Below, in pieces: positions 1-9,165 of a stretch of 64,000 nt of DNA. The stretch is from Rikenellaceae bacterium (GTDB taxonomy: Bacteria; Bacteroidota; Bacteroidia; Bacteroidales; Rikenellaceae), in contig JAGBFQ010000019.1 in the NCBI GenBank assembly GCA_017936385.1, positions 1-64,000 of the forward strand, read 5' to 3'. A program made the position numbers and the translations under genes. Position 1 is the first letter of the stretch. Each line of letters starts with the position of its first letter. The notes beneath the pieces are model-generated. The model saw nothing but the letters and a program-made list of their open reading frames with translations, was not told where the DNA came from and ran no database searches.

Positions 1-119
1 CAGAGGGGGGGCTCGAACCCTGGATACGCCCCCTTTTAGGGGGTTAGGGGGTGTAGACAACGAAAAAAAACGAAGTGCAAGCGGAGCGCACTTCGAGCCC
101 CTGAGGAAGCACTGAAGGC

Positions 120-155
120 AAAAGGACGACTGCAAAGTTGTCCTTTTGTTTTTTT
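120..155 (+). terminator. Intrinsic terminator-like hairpin ending repeat copy 1
   Basis: An 11-bp stem (120-130 with 137-147, one G-T pair) and a 6-nt loop are followed by a T7 run at 149-155. The orientation suits a plus-strand transcript entering from left of the window. Confidence 0.6.
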
Positions 156-273
156 GCAGAGGGGGGGCTCGAACCCTGGATACGCCCCCTTTTAGGGGGT
201 TAGGGGGTGTAGACAACGAAAAAAAACGAAGTGCAAGCGGAGCGCACTTCGAGCCCCTGAGGAAGCACTGAAG

Positions 274-313
274 GCGGAAATCCCAAGCAGGGTTTCCGCT
301 TTTGTTTTTTTTT
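274..313 (+). terminator. Intrinsic terminator-like hairpin ending repeat copy 2
   Basis: The stem GCGGAAA/TTTCCGC plus CCC/GGG with one bulged T encloses a 5-nt loop and is followed by a T-run broken by one G (300-313). The stem sequence is unrelated to the copy 1 hairpin although the flanks are the same. Confidence 0.6.
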
Positions 314-375
314 GCAGAGGGGGGGCTCGAACCCTGGATGTGCCCCCTTTTAGGGGGTTAGGGGGTGTAGACAAC

Positions 376-405
376 AAAAAAAGGCCTGAAACAATCAGAC
401 CTTTT
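376..405 (-). terminator. Terminator of the ADP-ribosylglycohydrolase gene
   Basis: Read on minus, AAAAGG-T-CTGA pairs with TCAG-G-CCTTTT across a 5-nt loop, with one mismatch, and runs into a T-tract. It lies about 30 bp after the stop codon at 435 and also forms the tail of repeat copy 3. Confidence 0.65.
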
Positions 406-434
406 CTTTACTGAGAGCGTATTTCCCCCGTTCG

Positions 435-1958
435 TTATTTACGCTCAAACAGCACCGCATCAACCACATTGACAGAAGTTCCCTCGGTGGGATTCAGCCA
501 ACGCAAAGTAACGGTGTGGTTGCCGGGCTTAAGTTCGAAGTTCCAATACACATCCAAACGACGAACACGATACAACACGGGCATTGTGAAACGCTCCGCC
601 TTACCTCCGTCAACACTAACCTCCAACTCGGCAACATACTCCTTCGGACCGCGAACATAACCATTAAAAATTATTCCGGCACATTCAGCCGTATAGCTAT
701 ACTCCTCGGCACCGAGCTTGACATTTATCGGATTACGCACCGACGGAGCAAGTCCCGGGAAACTCTGTTCAAACTGTACTGCTCGAGGACGTTGACACTT
801 GATTGTTACGTCGCTGTCGGTAACCTCTCCGCCCTCGCGTTCAATCATTGCTAACGCATGACGATAGCTCATTTCGTAAGTGTCGTTGAGCGAATACGGC
901 AGATATGCAAAGTCCATATCCTCGGCTTGTTTCAACGGTTCGAGCCAATCGGCAGGGATGCGGTTGTAGCCGATAGCGGTAGCCAAAATACCCGCCGCAG
1001 ATGCAGGGTTGCAATCCGAATCTTGGCCGCAACGGGTCGAGATATCAATGGTTTTCACCCAATCACCCTCGCCATAAAGCAGTCCGAAAATTACATACGC
1101 GCTATTGATAACGGCATCAATATTGAGCGGAGCGAGTGCGCCTTCGCTACAACCCACATCGCTGGGTCCCCATTTCTCTTGGCACACTTGCCAGCCCTTG
1201 CGCCAATCATCGGGATAGGTGTGATAGATGTCGATAACGTCGGCCATACAGCGATAGAACTTGCTGCGTCGCGGAATGGTTTTCAGAGCCTCGGTAACAA
1301 TAAACTCCACATCATCCGTAACAAATGCCAAAGCATACATTGCACCCATATAGACACCGCCATACCAGCCGTCACCGTAGTTCATAATATGTCCCACACG
1401 GTCCGAAATCTCCGACGCCGAGTTAGGCATTCCGGGCGACATAATTCCCGCAAAGTCAGCCTCAATCTGATAATCTATATCGTCGGCATGCGGATTGTTA
1501 CGCCAATGACCCGACGCTGGAGCTGGAATACCGTTGAGGATATTGTAACGTGCAGCTTGGTTGGCGTGCCACAAGTGGTAACCCTCGTAGGCAAAAGCAG
1601 CCGCCAACGAGTCCTGCGGCGCATCCAGACCCAAACGGTCGAACACCCCCACAAAGGTCAAGTCCATATAGATGTCGTCGTAAAGCGTAGGCCAACTCTT
1701 CATCATTCCGCTCACTTGGTCCAATCGTCCCCACGGAATCTCATGTTCGGCAGGAATCATCTCGCCCCTCCATTTGAACTCGGTGGGTCCTCCATAGGTA
1801 CAGCCAAGCACTTGACCAGCCCAACCGCCCTTGATTTTGTCCATCAGCACCTCACGGCTCATCGTAACGCGCGACGGAATCTTGGTCGATTCTGCTGCCG
1901 AAAGTGTCGACACACCCAACAACAGAGCGACCATAATTTGAAGTTTCAGTAGTTTCAT
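435..1958 (-). CDS. Secreted ADP-ribosylglycohydrolase family protein
   Basis: The 507-residue product starts with a signal peptide (about residues 1-21, ending LSA). The body carries DraG-family features: GGWAGQVLG near 44-52, an acidic YDDIYMD at 93-99 in place of the usual TDDT metal motif, and CGQDSDCNPA at 310-319 matching the second Asp-rich metal motif. Family members bind two Mg2+ and hydrolyse ADP-ribose N- or O-glycosidic links. An exported member probably acts in the periplasm on an unknown substrate. Residues after about 395 look like an extra beta-rich domain. It follows mqnC by 20 bp and may be co-transcribed. The fold assignment is firm; the substrate is not. Confidence 0.85.
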   Translation of the reverse strand: MKLLKLQIMVALLLGVSTLSAAESTKIPSRVTMSREVLMDKIKGGWAGQVLGCTYGGPTEFKWRGEMIPAEHEIPWGRLDQVSGMMKSWPTLYDDIYMDLTFVGVFDRLGLDAPQDSLAAAFAYEGYHLWHANQAARYNILNGIPAPASGHWRNNPHADDIDYQIEADFAGIMSPGMPNSASEISDRVGHIMNYGDGWYGGVYMGAMYALAFVTDDVEFIVTEALKTIPRRSKFYRCMADVIDIYHTYPDDWRKGWQVCQEKWGPSDVGCSEGALAPLNIDAVINSAYVIFGLLYGEGDWVKTIDISTRCGQDSDCNPASAAGILATAIGYNRIPADWLEPLKQAEDMDFAYLPYSLNDTYEMSYRHALAMIEREGGEVTDSDVTIKCQRPRAVQFEQSFPGLAPSVRNPINVKLGAEEYSYTAECAGIIFNGYVRGPKEYVAELEVSVDGGKAERFTMPVLYRVRRLDVYWNFELKPGNHTVTLRWLNPTEGTSVNVVDAVLFERK

Positions 1959-1978
1959 AATACGTTAGAAATTGGTTA

Positions 1979-3079
1979 TTATCTTGTTTGATATGTGCGC
2001 AGGCGGTAAAGTTGGTCGCGCAGTTGCGGGCGGAATCCCGCTTCACGGATGGCCGCCTGAATACCCTCGGCATCGAAACTATTGTGAGCACCTGCACTCG
2101 ACACCACATTCTCCTCAATCATTATCGAACCCATATCGTTGGCTCCGCTGTGCAGTGCCACCTGTGCAGTCTGTTTACCCACGGTGAGCCACGAAGCTTG
2201 AATATTGCGAATATTGTTAAGCACCAAACGGCTAACGGCAATGATTCGCAGGTACTCGTTGGCCGAAAACAACGAACCCACACCCTCCGCTTCGAGCTTT
2301 GTACCCGTGCTACGGAAAATCCACGGAATGAACGCCACAAAACCCCAATTACCCTCTGGCACGCGGCTCTGCAAGTCACGTATCTTGAGCAAATGTTCGA
2401 TTCTCTCCTCGACAGTTTCGACGTGGCCATACATCATCGTGGCCGAGGTGGGCAGGTTCATCACGTGCGCCTCGTGCATAACATCGAGCCACTCCTGCAC
2501 ACTCGGTTTGGCTGGCGAGATAGCCTTACGCACTCTGTCTACCAGAATCTCGGCACCCGCACCCGGCAGCGAGTCGAGACCCGCAGCCACCAATCGCTCC
2601 AGAGTTTCGCGGTGGCTCAAAGAGCTGATGCGTGCAATGTGTGCAACCTCGGGAGCCCCCAACGCATGGAGTCGAACCTGCGGATACAAGCTTTTGAGCT
2701 GGCGGAACAACTCCTCATAGTAGCGGATATCCAATTCGGGGTGCAATCCACCCTGCAACAGCAGTTGGTCGCCACCCAACTCGAGCATTGTTTCGATTTT
2801 GGTGCAATACTCCTCGATGGTGGTAATATAGTGACGGTCACGTTGGTGGGGCTTGCAGTGGAAGTTACAGAACTTGCATCCCGAAATGCAGACATTTGTG
2901 ATATTCACATTACGGTCAATCTGCCAAGTCACCACCTCAGGGTCTGCAACTTTTGCCCGTCGCACTCTGTCAGCCGCATCTGCCAACTCACCCAACGATA
3001 CTTTATTATATAAGTACAACGCTTGGTCAAATCCTAACGGTTCTCCCTCGATGGCACGATGCAGTAGATAATCACTCAT
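1979..3079 (-). CDS. mqnC: Cyclic dehypoxanthinyl futalosine synthase MqnC (radical SAM)
   Basis: The 366-residue radical-SAM protein has its [4Fe-4S] motif CxxxCxxC at Cys64, Cys68 and Cys71. The MqnC-type C-terminal stretch around IQASWLTVGKQ and HSGANDMGSIMIEENVV separates it from the related aminofutalosine synthase MqnE. The reaction cyclises dehypoxanthine futalosine in the futalosine route to menaquinone. A ferredoxin gene lies just upstream and could supply electrons (inference). Full length for the family. It shares its strand and a short gap with the ADP-ribosylglycohydrolase downstream. Confidence 0.88.
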   Translation of the reverse strand: MSDYLLHRAIEGEPLGFDQALYLYNKVSLGELADAADRVRRAKVADPEVVTWQIDRNVNITNVCISGCKFCNFHCKPHQRDRHYITTIEEYCTKIETMLELGGDQLLLQGGLHPELDIRYYEELFRQLKSLYPQVRLHALGAPEVAHIARISSLSHRETLERLVAAGLDSLPGAGAEILVDRVRKAISPAKPSVQEWLDVMHEAHVMNLPTSATMMYGHVETVEERIEHLLKIRDLQSRVPEGNWGFVAFIPWIFRSTGTKLEAEGVGSLFSANEYLRIIAVSRLVLNNIRNIQASWLTVGKQTAQVALHSGANDMGSIMIEENVVSSAGAHNSFDAEGIQAAIREAGFRPQLRDQLYRLRTYQTR

Positions 3080-3093
3080 AATTTACACATATA

Positions 3094-3125
3094 AACAAAA
3101 AGAGTGTACCCGCGGGCACACTCTA
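3094..3125 (-). terminator. Terminator after the ferredoxin gene
   Basis: On minus, GAGTGT-CCCGCGGG-ACACTC forms a GC-rich hairpin followed by TTTTTGTTT. It sits between the ferredoxin stop (3145) and the mqnC start (3079), so mqnC would need readthrough or its own promoter. Confidence 0.7.
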
Positions 3126-3144
3126 CTTTAATTCCACACGGTTG

Positions 3145-3324
<180 letters not shown>

Positions 3325-3359
3325 TTATTTTAGTGTTTTGGTTTTGTATTTTGATTATG

Positions 3360-3367
3360 CAAATATA
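3360..3367 (-). promoter_or_regulatory. -7 box of the ferredoxin promoter
   Basis: The minus strand reads TATATTTG, matching the Bacteroidetes consensus TAnnTTTG, about 45 bp before the ferredoxin ATG. No convincing -33 TTTG is seen. Confidence 0.6.
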
Positions 3368-3372
3368 GGCAT

Positions 3373-4644
3373 TTATTTTATAATATCAAATCCTGTGTAC
3401 TTTTGTAACGCATCGGGAATCAAAATTCCTTCGGGAGTTTGATTATTTTCGAGCAGCGCGGCTACGATACGCGGCAAAGCCAACGAGCTGCCATTGAGCG
3501 TGTGTGCGAGTTGGATTTTCTTGTTCTCGTCGCGGTAACGGAGTTTCAGACGGTTAGCTTGGAAAGTTTCGAAATTCGACACGCTCGACACCTCCAGCCA
3601 ACGTTTCTGAGCCTTCGAATAGACCTCAAAGTCGTAGGTCAGAGCCGAAGTGAAACTCATATCGCCGCCACACAGACGCAAAATACGATAAGGAAGACCC
3701 AACGCTTTAACCAGACTCTCGACGTGAGCCACCATACCATCCAGTGCAGCATACGAATCCTCGGGACGCTCGATGCGCACGATTTCCACCTTGTCGAATT
3801 GATGCAGACGGTTCAGTCCGCGCACATCCTTACCATACGAACCCGCCTCACGACGGAAGCAAGGGGTATATGCAGTCATTGCAATGGGCAGCTGTTTGAC
3901 ATCCACAATCTCATCGCGGTAGATATTGGTCACGGGCACCTCGGCCGTAGGAATCATATAGAAGTTGTCGGCCGTAGCGTGATACATCTGACCCTCTTTG
4001 TCGGGCAACTGTCCCGTACCGAATCCCGAAGCCTCGTTCACCATAATGGGGGGCTCCACCTCGAGGTAACCGGCTTCGGTATTGCGGTCCACAAAGAAGT
4101 TAATCAGAGCGCGTTGCAGGCGTGCGCCCTTGCCTTTGTAGACGGGGAAACCTGCGCCCGTAAGTTTAACACCCAATTCAAAGTCGATAATATCGTATTT
4201 GGCAGCCAGTTCCCAGTGAGGCAACACCTCGCCCTCCATCTCCAGCGAATCATCCGACTGTTTAACCACCAAGTTATCCTCGGCCGTGCGACCCTCGGGA
4301 ACAATTTCGTTGGGGAAGTTGGGCAACAGCACAATTTGTGCATTCATTTGCTCTACGGCTTGGCTCATTTGTTCGGCCAGTACTTTGGATTGTTCCTTCA
4401 TGGCACTTACGGCAGCTTTGAGTTCATTAGCCTCATCGCGTTTACCTTGACCCATGAGTGCACCTATTTGTTTGGCCGCTTTATTTTGCTCGGCCAACAG
4501 GTTATCGACCTGAGTCTGAAGGGATTTACGCAGGTCGTCGAGTTCTTCGATTTTGGCAATTATGGGAGCGGCATCCACTCCTTTGACGGCAAGACGCTCG
4601 ATGGCATACTGCTTGTCGCCTCTAATCTGTTTAAGAGTAAGCAT
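3373..4644 (-). CDS. serS: Seryl-tRNA synthetase
   Basis: The 423-residue class II synthetase charges tRNA-Ser. The N-terminal 110 residues form the long helical arm (coiled coil), followed by the catalytic core with motif 2 (FRREAG near 263) and motif 3 (GSSLALPR near 381-388). Length and both ends fit the family. A -7 box lies 23-30 bp upstream on the same strand, next to the divergent promoter of the glutaminyl cyclase gene. Confidence 0.97.
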   Translation of the reverse strand: MLTLKQIRGDKQYAIERLAVKGVDAAPIIAKIEELDDLRKSLQTQVDNLLAEQNKAAKQIGALMGQGKRDEANELKAAVSAMKEQSKVLAEQMSQAVEQMNAQIVLLPNFPNEIVPEGRTAEDNLVVKQSDDSLEMEGEVLPHWELAAKYDIIDFELGVKLTGAGFPVYKGKGARLQRALINFFVDRNTEAGYLEVEPPIMVNEASGFGTGQLPDKEGQMYHATADNFYMIPTAEVPVTNIYRDEIVDVKQLPIAMTAYTPCFRREAGSYGKDVRGLNRLHQFDKVEIVRIERPEDSYAALDGMVAHVESLVKALGLPYRILRLCGGDMSFTSALTYDFEVYSKAQKRWLEVSSVSNFETFQANRLKLRYRDENKKIQLAHTLNGSSLALPRIVAALLENNQTPEGILIPDALQKYTGFDIIK

Positions 4645-4666
4645 GATGTTTTTGGTTTTCGGATGG

Positions 4667-4674
4667 CAAAGATA
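4667..4674 (-). promoter_or_regulatory. -7 box of the serS promoter
   Basis: The minus strand reads TATCTTTG, an exact TAnnTTTG box about 25 bp upstream of the serS ATG. Confidence 0.65.
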
Positions 4675-4687
4675 CTATTTTTTTGTG

Positions 4688-4695
4688 TATCTTTG
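4688..4695 (+). promoter_or_regulatory. -7 box of the glutaminyl cyclase/metH promoter
   Basis: The plus strand reads TATCTTTG, 25 bp before the ATG at 4721. It lies back to back with the serS box 13 bp away, so the two promoters probably compete for RNA polymerase. Confidence 0.65.
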
Positions 4696-4720
4696 CACAC
4701 TATATATTTATATTTTTATC

Positions 4721-5530
4721 ATGCGAATGAGTTTTTGTGTCATATTTGCCGTGTTAATGATGGCGTGCGGGGGCAGTACCACCCACAAAAGGGGTGCCGA
4801 ACAACAACCCACACGAACTCAAAACACGACCGTACCCGTACGTTGGGACTACTCGGTAGTGCAAACACTGCCCCACCCGACCAATCACTATACCCAGGGA
4901 CTGCTGTGGCACAACGGACACCTTTACGAAAGCATTGGGCAATATGGCCAAAGTGCCGTACACATTATGAACCTTGAAGGTAAATCCACCCGTAGCGTAG
5001 CTCTGGGCGAACAATACTTCGGCGAGGGGCTTACCCTGCACAACGGCCGACTCTACCAACTCACGTGGCTCGAACACACGGGTTTTGTGTACGACCCTTT
5101 GACCCTTTCGCCTACTGCTCGTTGGGAGTATAGCGGCGAGGGCTGGGGACTCACTTCCGATGGTACCAACATTTACATGTCCGACGGTTCACACATTCTG
5201 CGTGTGCTGGACCCTGCGACACTTCAGACCACCAAACGCATCTATGTTCGTTTCGGCAACCGCTACGTGCGCGACCTCAACGAATTGGAGTGGATTGACG
5301 GTCGCATTTGGGCCAACCTCTACGGCTACAACCGAATCGTGGTCATCAACCCCTCGGACGGCCGCGTGGAGGCCTACATCGACCTTGACGAATTGGTCAA
5401 AACCCAACAAGACAACCCCCGCCGCGATGTACTGAATGGTATAGCTTGGGACGCCGCCACGGGACGTATCTTTGTGACGGGTAAAAATTGGGATAAACTC
5501 TTTGAAATCAAGATTACACAAAATGAGTAA
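4721..5530 (+). CDS. Glutaminyl-peptide cyclotransferase lipoprotein
   Basis: The 269-residue product belongs to the beta-propeller glutamine cyclotransferase family, which turns N-terminal glutamine of peptides into pyroglutamate. Family signatures are HYTQGL near 54, YESIGQYG, GEGLT, GWGLTSDG and a C-terminal DVLNGIAWD...FVTGKNW. I chose the ATG at 4721 because it gives a lipoprotein signal (MMAC lipobox, Cys16) and lies after the promoter; the frame extends upstream but would overlap serS and its promoter. Its last codons overlap the metH start by 8 bp, so the two are probably translationally coupled although they share no pathway. Confidence 0.88.
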   Translation: MRMSFCVIFAVLMMACGGSTTHKRGAEQQPTRTQNTTVPVRWDYSVVQTLPHPTNHYTQGLLWHNGHLYESIGQYGQSAVHIMNLEGKSTRSVALGEQYFGEGLTLHNGRLYQLTWLEHTGFVYDPLTLSPTARWEYSGEGWGLTSDGTNIYMSDGSHILRVLDPATLQTTKRIYVRFGNRYVRDLNELEWIDGRIWANLYGYNRIVVINPSDGRVEAYIDLDELVKTQQDNPRRDVLNGIAWDAATGRIFVTGKNWDKLFEIKITQNE

Positions 5531-8500
5531 ATCAACAACCCTTACACACGAAATTTCCAAACGTATCCTTGTTCTGGATGGCGGCTTCGGCACCATGGTT
5601 CAAGGCTACAACCTATGCGAAAACGACTACCGCGGCGAACGCTTTGCCACGTGGCCCACGCCCCTCAAAGGGTGCAACGACCTGTTGGTGATGACCGCTC
5701 CGAACATCGTGGGCGAGATTCACTCTCGCTACTTGGAGGCTGGAGCCGACATCATCGAAACTTGCTCATTCAACGCCAATGCCGTATCGCTGGCCGACTA
5801 CGGACTCGCGGAATATGCCTATGAGATGGCTCGCGAGGCTGCCCGCGTGGCACGTGCCGCGGCAGACAAATACACCACTTCTGAATGTCCCCGATTTGTG
5901 GCAGGCTCTATGGGCCCCACCAATCGCACCTCGTCGATTGCTTCGGATTTGAACAACCCTGCGGCACGCGAAATCTCGTTCGACCGCCTCGAAGCAGCCT
6001 ACTACGACCAAGCGCGAGGCCTATGGGATGGCGGCGTGGATGCACTGCTGGTCGAAACGGTTTTTGATACGCTCAACTGCAAGGCCGCACTGAAGGCCAT
6101 CGACCGTTTGGCCACAGAGCGTGGCGAACGAATCCCCACCATGGTGTCGCTCACGCTGTCGGAGAGCGGCCGCACGCTGTCGGGTCAAACCATCGAGGCG
6201 TTCTATAACTCGGTGTCGCATGCCGAACTTGTGAGCATTGGTTTTAACTGCGCTTTTGGTGCACGCCAACTGCTACCCTACCTTGAGGAGTTGAACGAAC
6301 TTTCGGAGTTTGCCATCAGCGTTCACCCCAATGCGGGACTTCCCAACCTTATGGGTGGTTACGACGAAACGCCCCAAATGTTTGCCGATGACGTGGAGGA
6401 GTATCTGCGTCGCGGACTTGTAAATATCGTGGGAGGTTGCTGTGGCACCACTCCCGAACATATACGCTTGGTTGCGGGTATCGTAAACAATTACTCTCCG
6501 AGAATAACACCCGCGCGTCGTGGCGAGAGTACCGCCAGCGGCTTGGAGGGACTTACCATCAGCCACTCGCGCAACTTTGTCAATGTGGGTGAACGTACCA
6601 ACGTTGCAGGCTCGGCCAAATTTGCACGACTCATCCGCGAAGAGGACTACGACGCCGCACTCACCATTGCCCGCTCACAGGTTGAGGCCGGAGCGCAGGT
6701 TGTGGATGTGTGTATGGACGACGGAATGATTGATGGCGTGAGAGCCATGACTACATTCCTTAATATCATCGCCTCGGACCCCGAAACGGCTCGTGTGCCG
6801 GTGATGATTGACTCCTCGAAGTGGGAGGTGCTGGAGGCCGGACTGAAAGTTACGCAAGGTAAGAGTATCGTAAACTCCATTTCGCTCAAAGAGGGCGAGC
6901 AGGAGTTTCTGCGTAAGGCGCGCGAAATCCATTCGTATGGCGCAATGGCTGTGGTAATGCTCTTCGATGAGCGTGGTCAGGCCGACACCTACGCCCGCAA
7001 GGTGGAGGTTGCCGAGCGTGCCTACCGTTTGCTTACCGAGGCAGGATTCCCTGCTGCCGACATAATTTTCGACCCCAATATTCTGGCGGTTGCCACGGGT
7101 ATTGAGGCGCACAATTGTTATGGTGTGGACTTCATCGAGGCTACACGCTGGATTAAACAAAACCTGCCCGGAGCTAAAGTGAGCGGTGGCGTTAGCAACC
7201 TGTCGTTCTCGTTCCGTGGCAATAACCCCGTGCGCGAGGCTATGCACTCCGTATTCCTCTACCACGCTATCGAGGCGGGTATGGATATGGGCATTGTAAA
7301 CCCCGCAATGTTGCAGATTTACAGCCAGATTGAGCCCACCCTGCTGACTCTGTGCGAGGACGTTGTGCTCAACCGCCGCGAGGATGCCACCGAACGCTTG
7401 GCCGAATATGCCGAACAACTCAAAGGTCAAGCCGCAGGAGCGTCGAATGTTGCCGTGGCTGAGGCTTGGCGCGAGGGCTCGATTGCCGAACGCATCGACT
7501 ACGCAATGCTGAAGGGTAACGCCGACCACATTGCCGAGGATGCTATGGAGGCCCTGCAAACCGAGGGCTCGCCTTTGGCTGTGATTGACAACCTGCTGAT
7601 GCCCGCTATGACGCGCGTTGGCGAACTTTTTGGCGAGGGTAAGATGTTCCTACCGCAGGTGGTTAAGAGTGCCCGTGTGATGAAACGCGCCGTCGAAGTG
7701 CTGACTCCCTACATCGAGCAGGGTGGCGAAGCAAAGGCCGCAGGACGATTCCTAATTGCTACGGTCAAGGGCGATGTTCACGATATCGGCAAAAATATCG
7801 TGTCGGTGGTAGCCGCCTGCAATGGCTACAAAATCAATGACCTGGGCGTGATGGTCGAAACCGAGCGCATCGTGGACGAGGCAGTGTCCTGGGGTGCAGA
7901 TGTGATTGGTTTGAGCGGACTGATTACCCCCAGCTTGGACGAAATGATTAAGGTTGTGCGCGAGTTGGAACGTCGCGGATTGCAAATCCCCGTTGTTGTG
8001 GGAGGTGCTACAACTTCGGAGTTGCATACTGCTGTTAAGATGGCACCCGAGTATTCGGGCTTGGTTATGCGCAGCCGCGATGCGTCGAGCAATATTCAGG
8101 CTCTGGCTGCCCTTACGGGTGCCGACCGCGAGAGCTTTATCGCTGCCGAGAAGGAGCGTCAGCAACAACTGCGCGACAACTTCGAACGACTTTCGGAACG
8201 CAAAACCATCACTCCCATCGAGGAGTGCCGACGCGAAAGCCGCACAAAACGCGCCGCCGAGATTGTCACTCCGCGCAAAGTAGGTCGCACGGTGTTGCAC
8301 AAGTTCGAAATCGAGAATGTCGAACCTTATATAAATTGGAACTACTTGCTGGCCGCTTGGCAAATCAAGGGTCGCTATCCCGAAGTATTGGAGTCGGCCG
8401 ACAAGGGCGAGGAGGCACGCAAGGTGATGGAAGATGCACGCGCAATGTTGGAGCAAATCAAAAAGGATGGTTCGCTGCAACTCAACGGCGTGGTGGGAAT

Positions 8501-9134
8501 CTATCCCGCCAACCGCGAGGGCGACGACATCGTTGTCACATGCAAAGGTAAACAGTGGCGTTTGGCTCAACTGCGCAATCAAACGAGCGAACATCTGTCG
8601 GTGGCCGATTACGTGACCACGGCTGACGAAGGCACCGACTATGTTGGTGTGTTTGCCTTGACGGGTGGCGTGGGACTCAAAGAGTTGGCTGCCAAATACC
8701 GCGAGGCAGGCGATGAGTACAGCGCAATTATGGCCAAACTGCTGGCCGACCGACTGACCGAGGCCTTTGCCGAGGTTATGCACGCCTTTGTGAGGGAGGT
8801 TACGTGGGGTTATCAGAACGAAGCTATGTCGCCCGAGGAGGCTGTTGCCGAGAAGTATGTCGGTCGCCGTTACGCCTTCGGCTACCCCGCTACACCCGAC
8901 CATACGCTCAAACGCGAAGTGTTCGAAATGCTCGACGTCGAGATGATGACGGGTATGCACCTTACCGAGAACTGCATGATTGAGCCGGGTGAGGCTCTGT
9001 GCGGATTGCTGATTGCCGACCCCACGGCCAGCTACTTCGGCATAGGAATCATTGACGACGAGCAGGTGGAGGATTACGCCCGTCGCCGTGGCACAACCTC
9101 GGCCGAAATTCGCAAATACATTTCACAGATTTAG
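5523..9134 (+). CDS. metH: Cobalamin-dependent methionine synthase MetH
   Basis: The 1203-residue enzyme transfers the methyl group of 5-methyl-THF via cobalamin to homocysteine. Four modules are visible: the homocysteine domain with zinc ligands Cys242 and Cys305/306 (GGCC); the pterin-binding domain starting near NVGERTNVAG; the cobalamin cap and Rossmann domain with the axial-His motif DVHDIG near 750-755; and the C-terminal S-adenosylmethionine activation domain (GYPATPDHTLK). Length matches the family (about 1230). The start at 5523 overlaps the previous gene. metF follows after 31 bp. I see no cobalamin riboswitch immediately upstream. Confidence 0.97.
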   Translation: MSKSTTLTHEISKRILVLDGGFGTMVQGYNLCENDYRGERFATWPTPLKGCNDLLVMTAPNIVGEIHSRYLEAGADIIETCSFNANAVSLADYGLAEYAYEMAREAARVARAAADKYTTSECPRFVAGSMGPTNRTSSIASDLNNPAAREISFDRLEAAYYDQARGLWDGGVDALLVETVFDTLNCKAALKAIDRLATERGERIPTMVSLTLSESGRTLSGQTIEAFYNSVSHAELVSIGFNCAFGARQLLPYLEELNELSEFAISVHPNAGLPNLMGGYDETPQMFADDVEEYLRRGLVNIVGGCCGTTPEHIRLVAGIVNNYSPRITPARRGESTASGLEGLTISHSRNFVNVGERTNVAGSAKFARLIREEDYDAALTIARSQVEAGAQVVDVCMDDGMIDGVRAMTTFLNIIASDPETARVPVMIDSSKWEVLEAGLKVTQGKSIVNSISLKEGEQEFLRKAREIHSYGAMAVVMLFDERGQADTYARKVEVAERAYRLLTEAGFPAADIIFDPNILAVATGIEAHNCYGVDFIEATRWIKQNLPGAKVSGGVSNLSFSFRGNNPVREAMHSVFLYHAIEAGMDMGIVNPAMLQIYSQIEPTLLTLCEDVVLNRREDATERLAEYAEQLKGQAAGASNVAVAEAWREGSIAERIDYAMLKGNADHIAEDAMEALQTEGSPLAVIDNLLMPAMTRVGELFGEGKMFLPQVVKSARVMKRAVEVLTPYIEQGGEAKAAGRFLIATVKGDVHDIGKNIVSVVAACNGYKINDLGVMVETERIVDEAVSWGADVIGLSGLITPSLDEMIKVVRELERRGLQIPVVVGGATTSELHTAVKMAPEYSGLVMRSRDASSNIQALAALTGADRESFIAAEKERQQQLRDNFERLSERKTITPIEECRRESRTKRAAEIVTPRKVGRTVLHKFEIENVEPYINWNYLLAAWQIKGRYPEVLESADKGEEARKVMEDARAMLEQIKKDGSLQLNGVVGIYPANREGDDIVVTCKGKQWRLAQLRNQTSEHLSVADYVTTADEGTDYVGVFALTGGVGLKELAAKYREAGDEYSAIMAKLLADRLTEAFAEVMHAFVREVTWGYQNEAMSPEEAVAEKYVGRRYAFGYPATPDHTLKREVFEMLDVEMMTGMHLTENCMIEPGEALCGLLIADPTASYFGIGIIDDEQVEDYARRRGTTSAEIRKYISQI

Positions 9135-9165
9135 AACATCCCTAAAGACTAACACCAAACCGAAT

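Larger units (their letters stand above)
1..375. repeat. Tandem intergenic direct repeats, about 157-bp period
   Basis: Three copies of a module start at 1, 157 and 315. Each begins with a G-rich block containing CTCGAACCCTGGA and a CCCCC-TTTTA-GGGGG hairpin. Copies 1 and 2 continue with a second dyad (CGAAGTGC...GCACTTCG), then a variable hairpin with a T-run; copy 3 keeps only the first part. The common parts are nearly identical, while the terminal hairpins (120-147, 274-299, 379-405) differ in sequence but all still pair. The left edge may be cut by the window. Frames read through the array are low-complexity translations of repeats and I do not call a protein here. Confidence 0.9.

Noticed and set aside
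192..377. Small frame inside the left-edge repeats
   Set aside because: Its sequence is the translation of the repeat and hairpin DNA, and the other repeat copy would encode a near duplicate. No start signal; treated as repeat.
435..1958. Toxin-antitoxin or defence role for the ADP-ribosylglycohydrolase
   Set aside because: The product has a signal peptide and no ADP-ribosyltransferase partner next to it.
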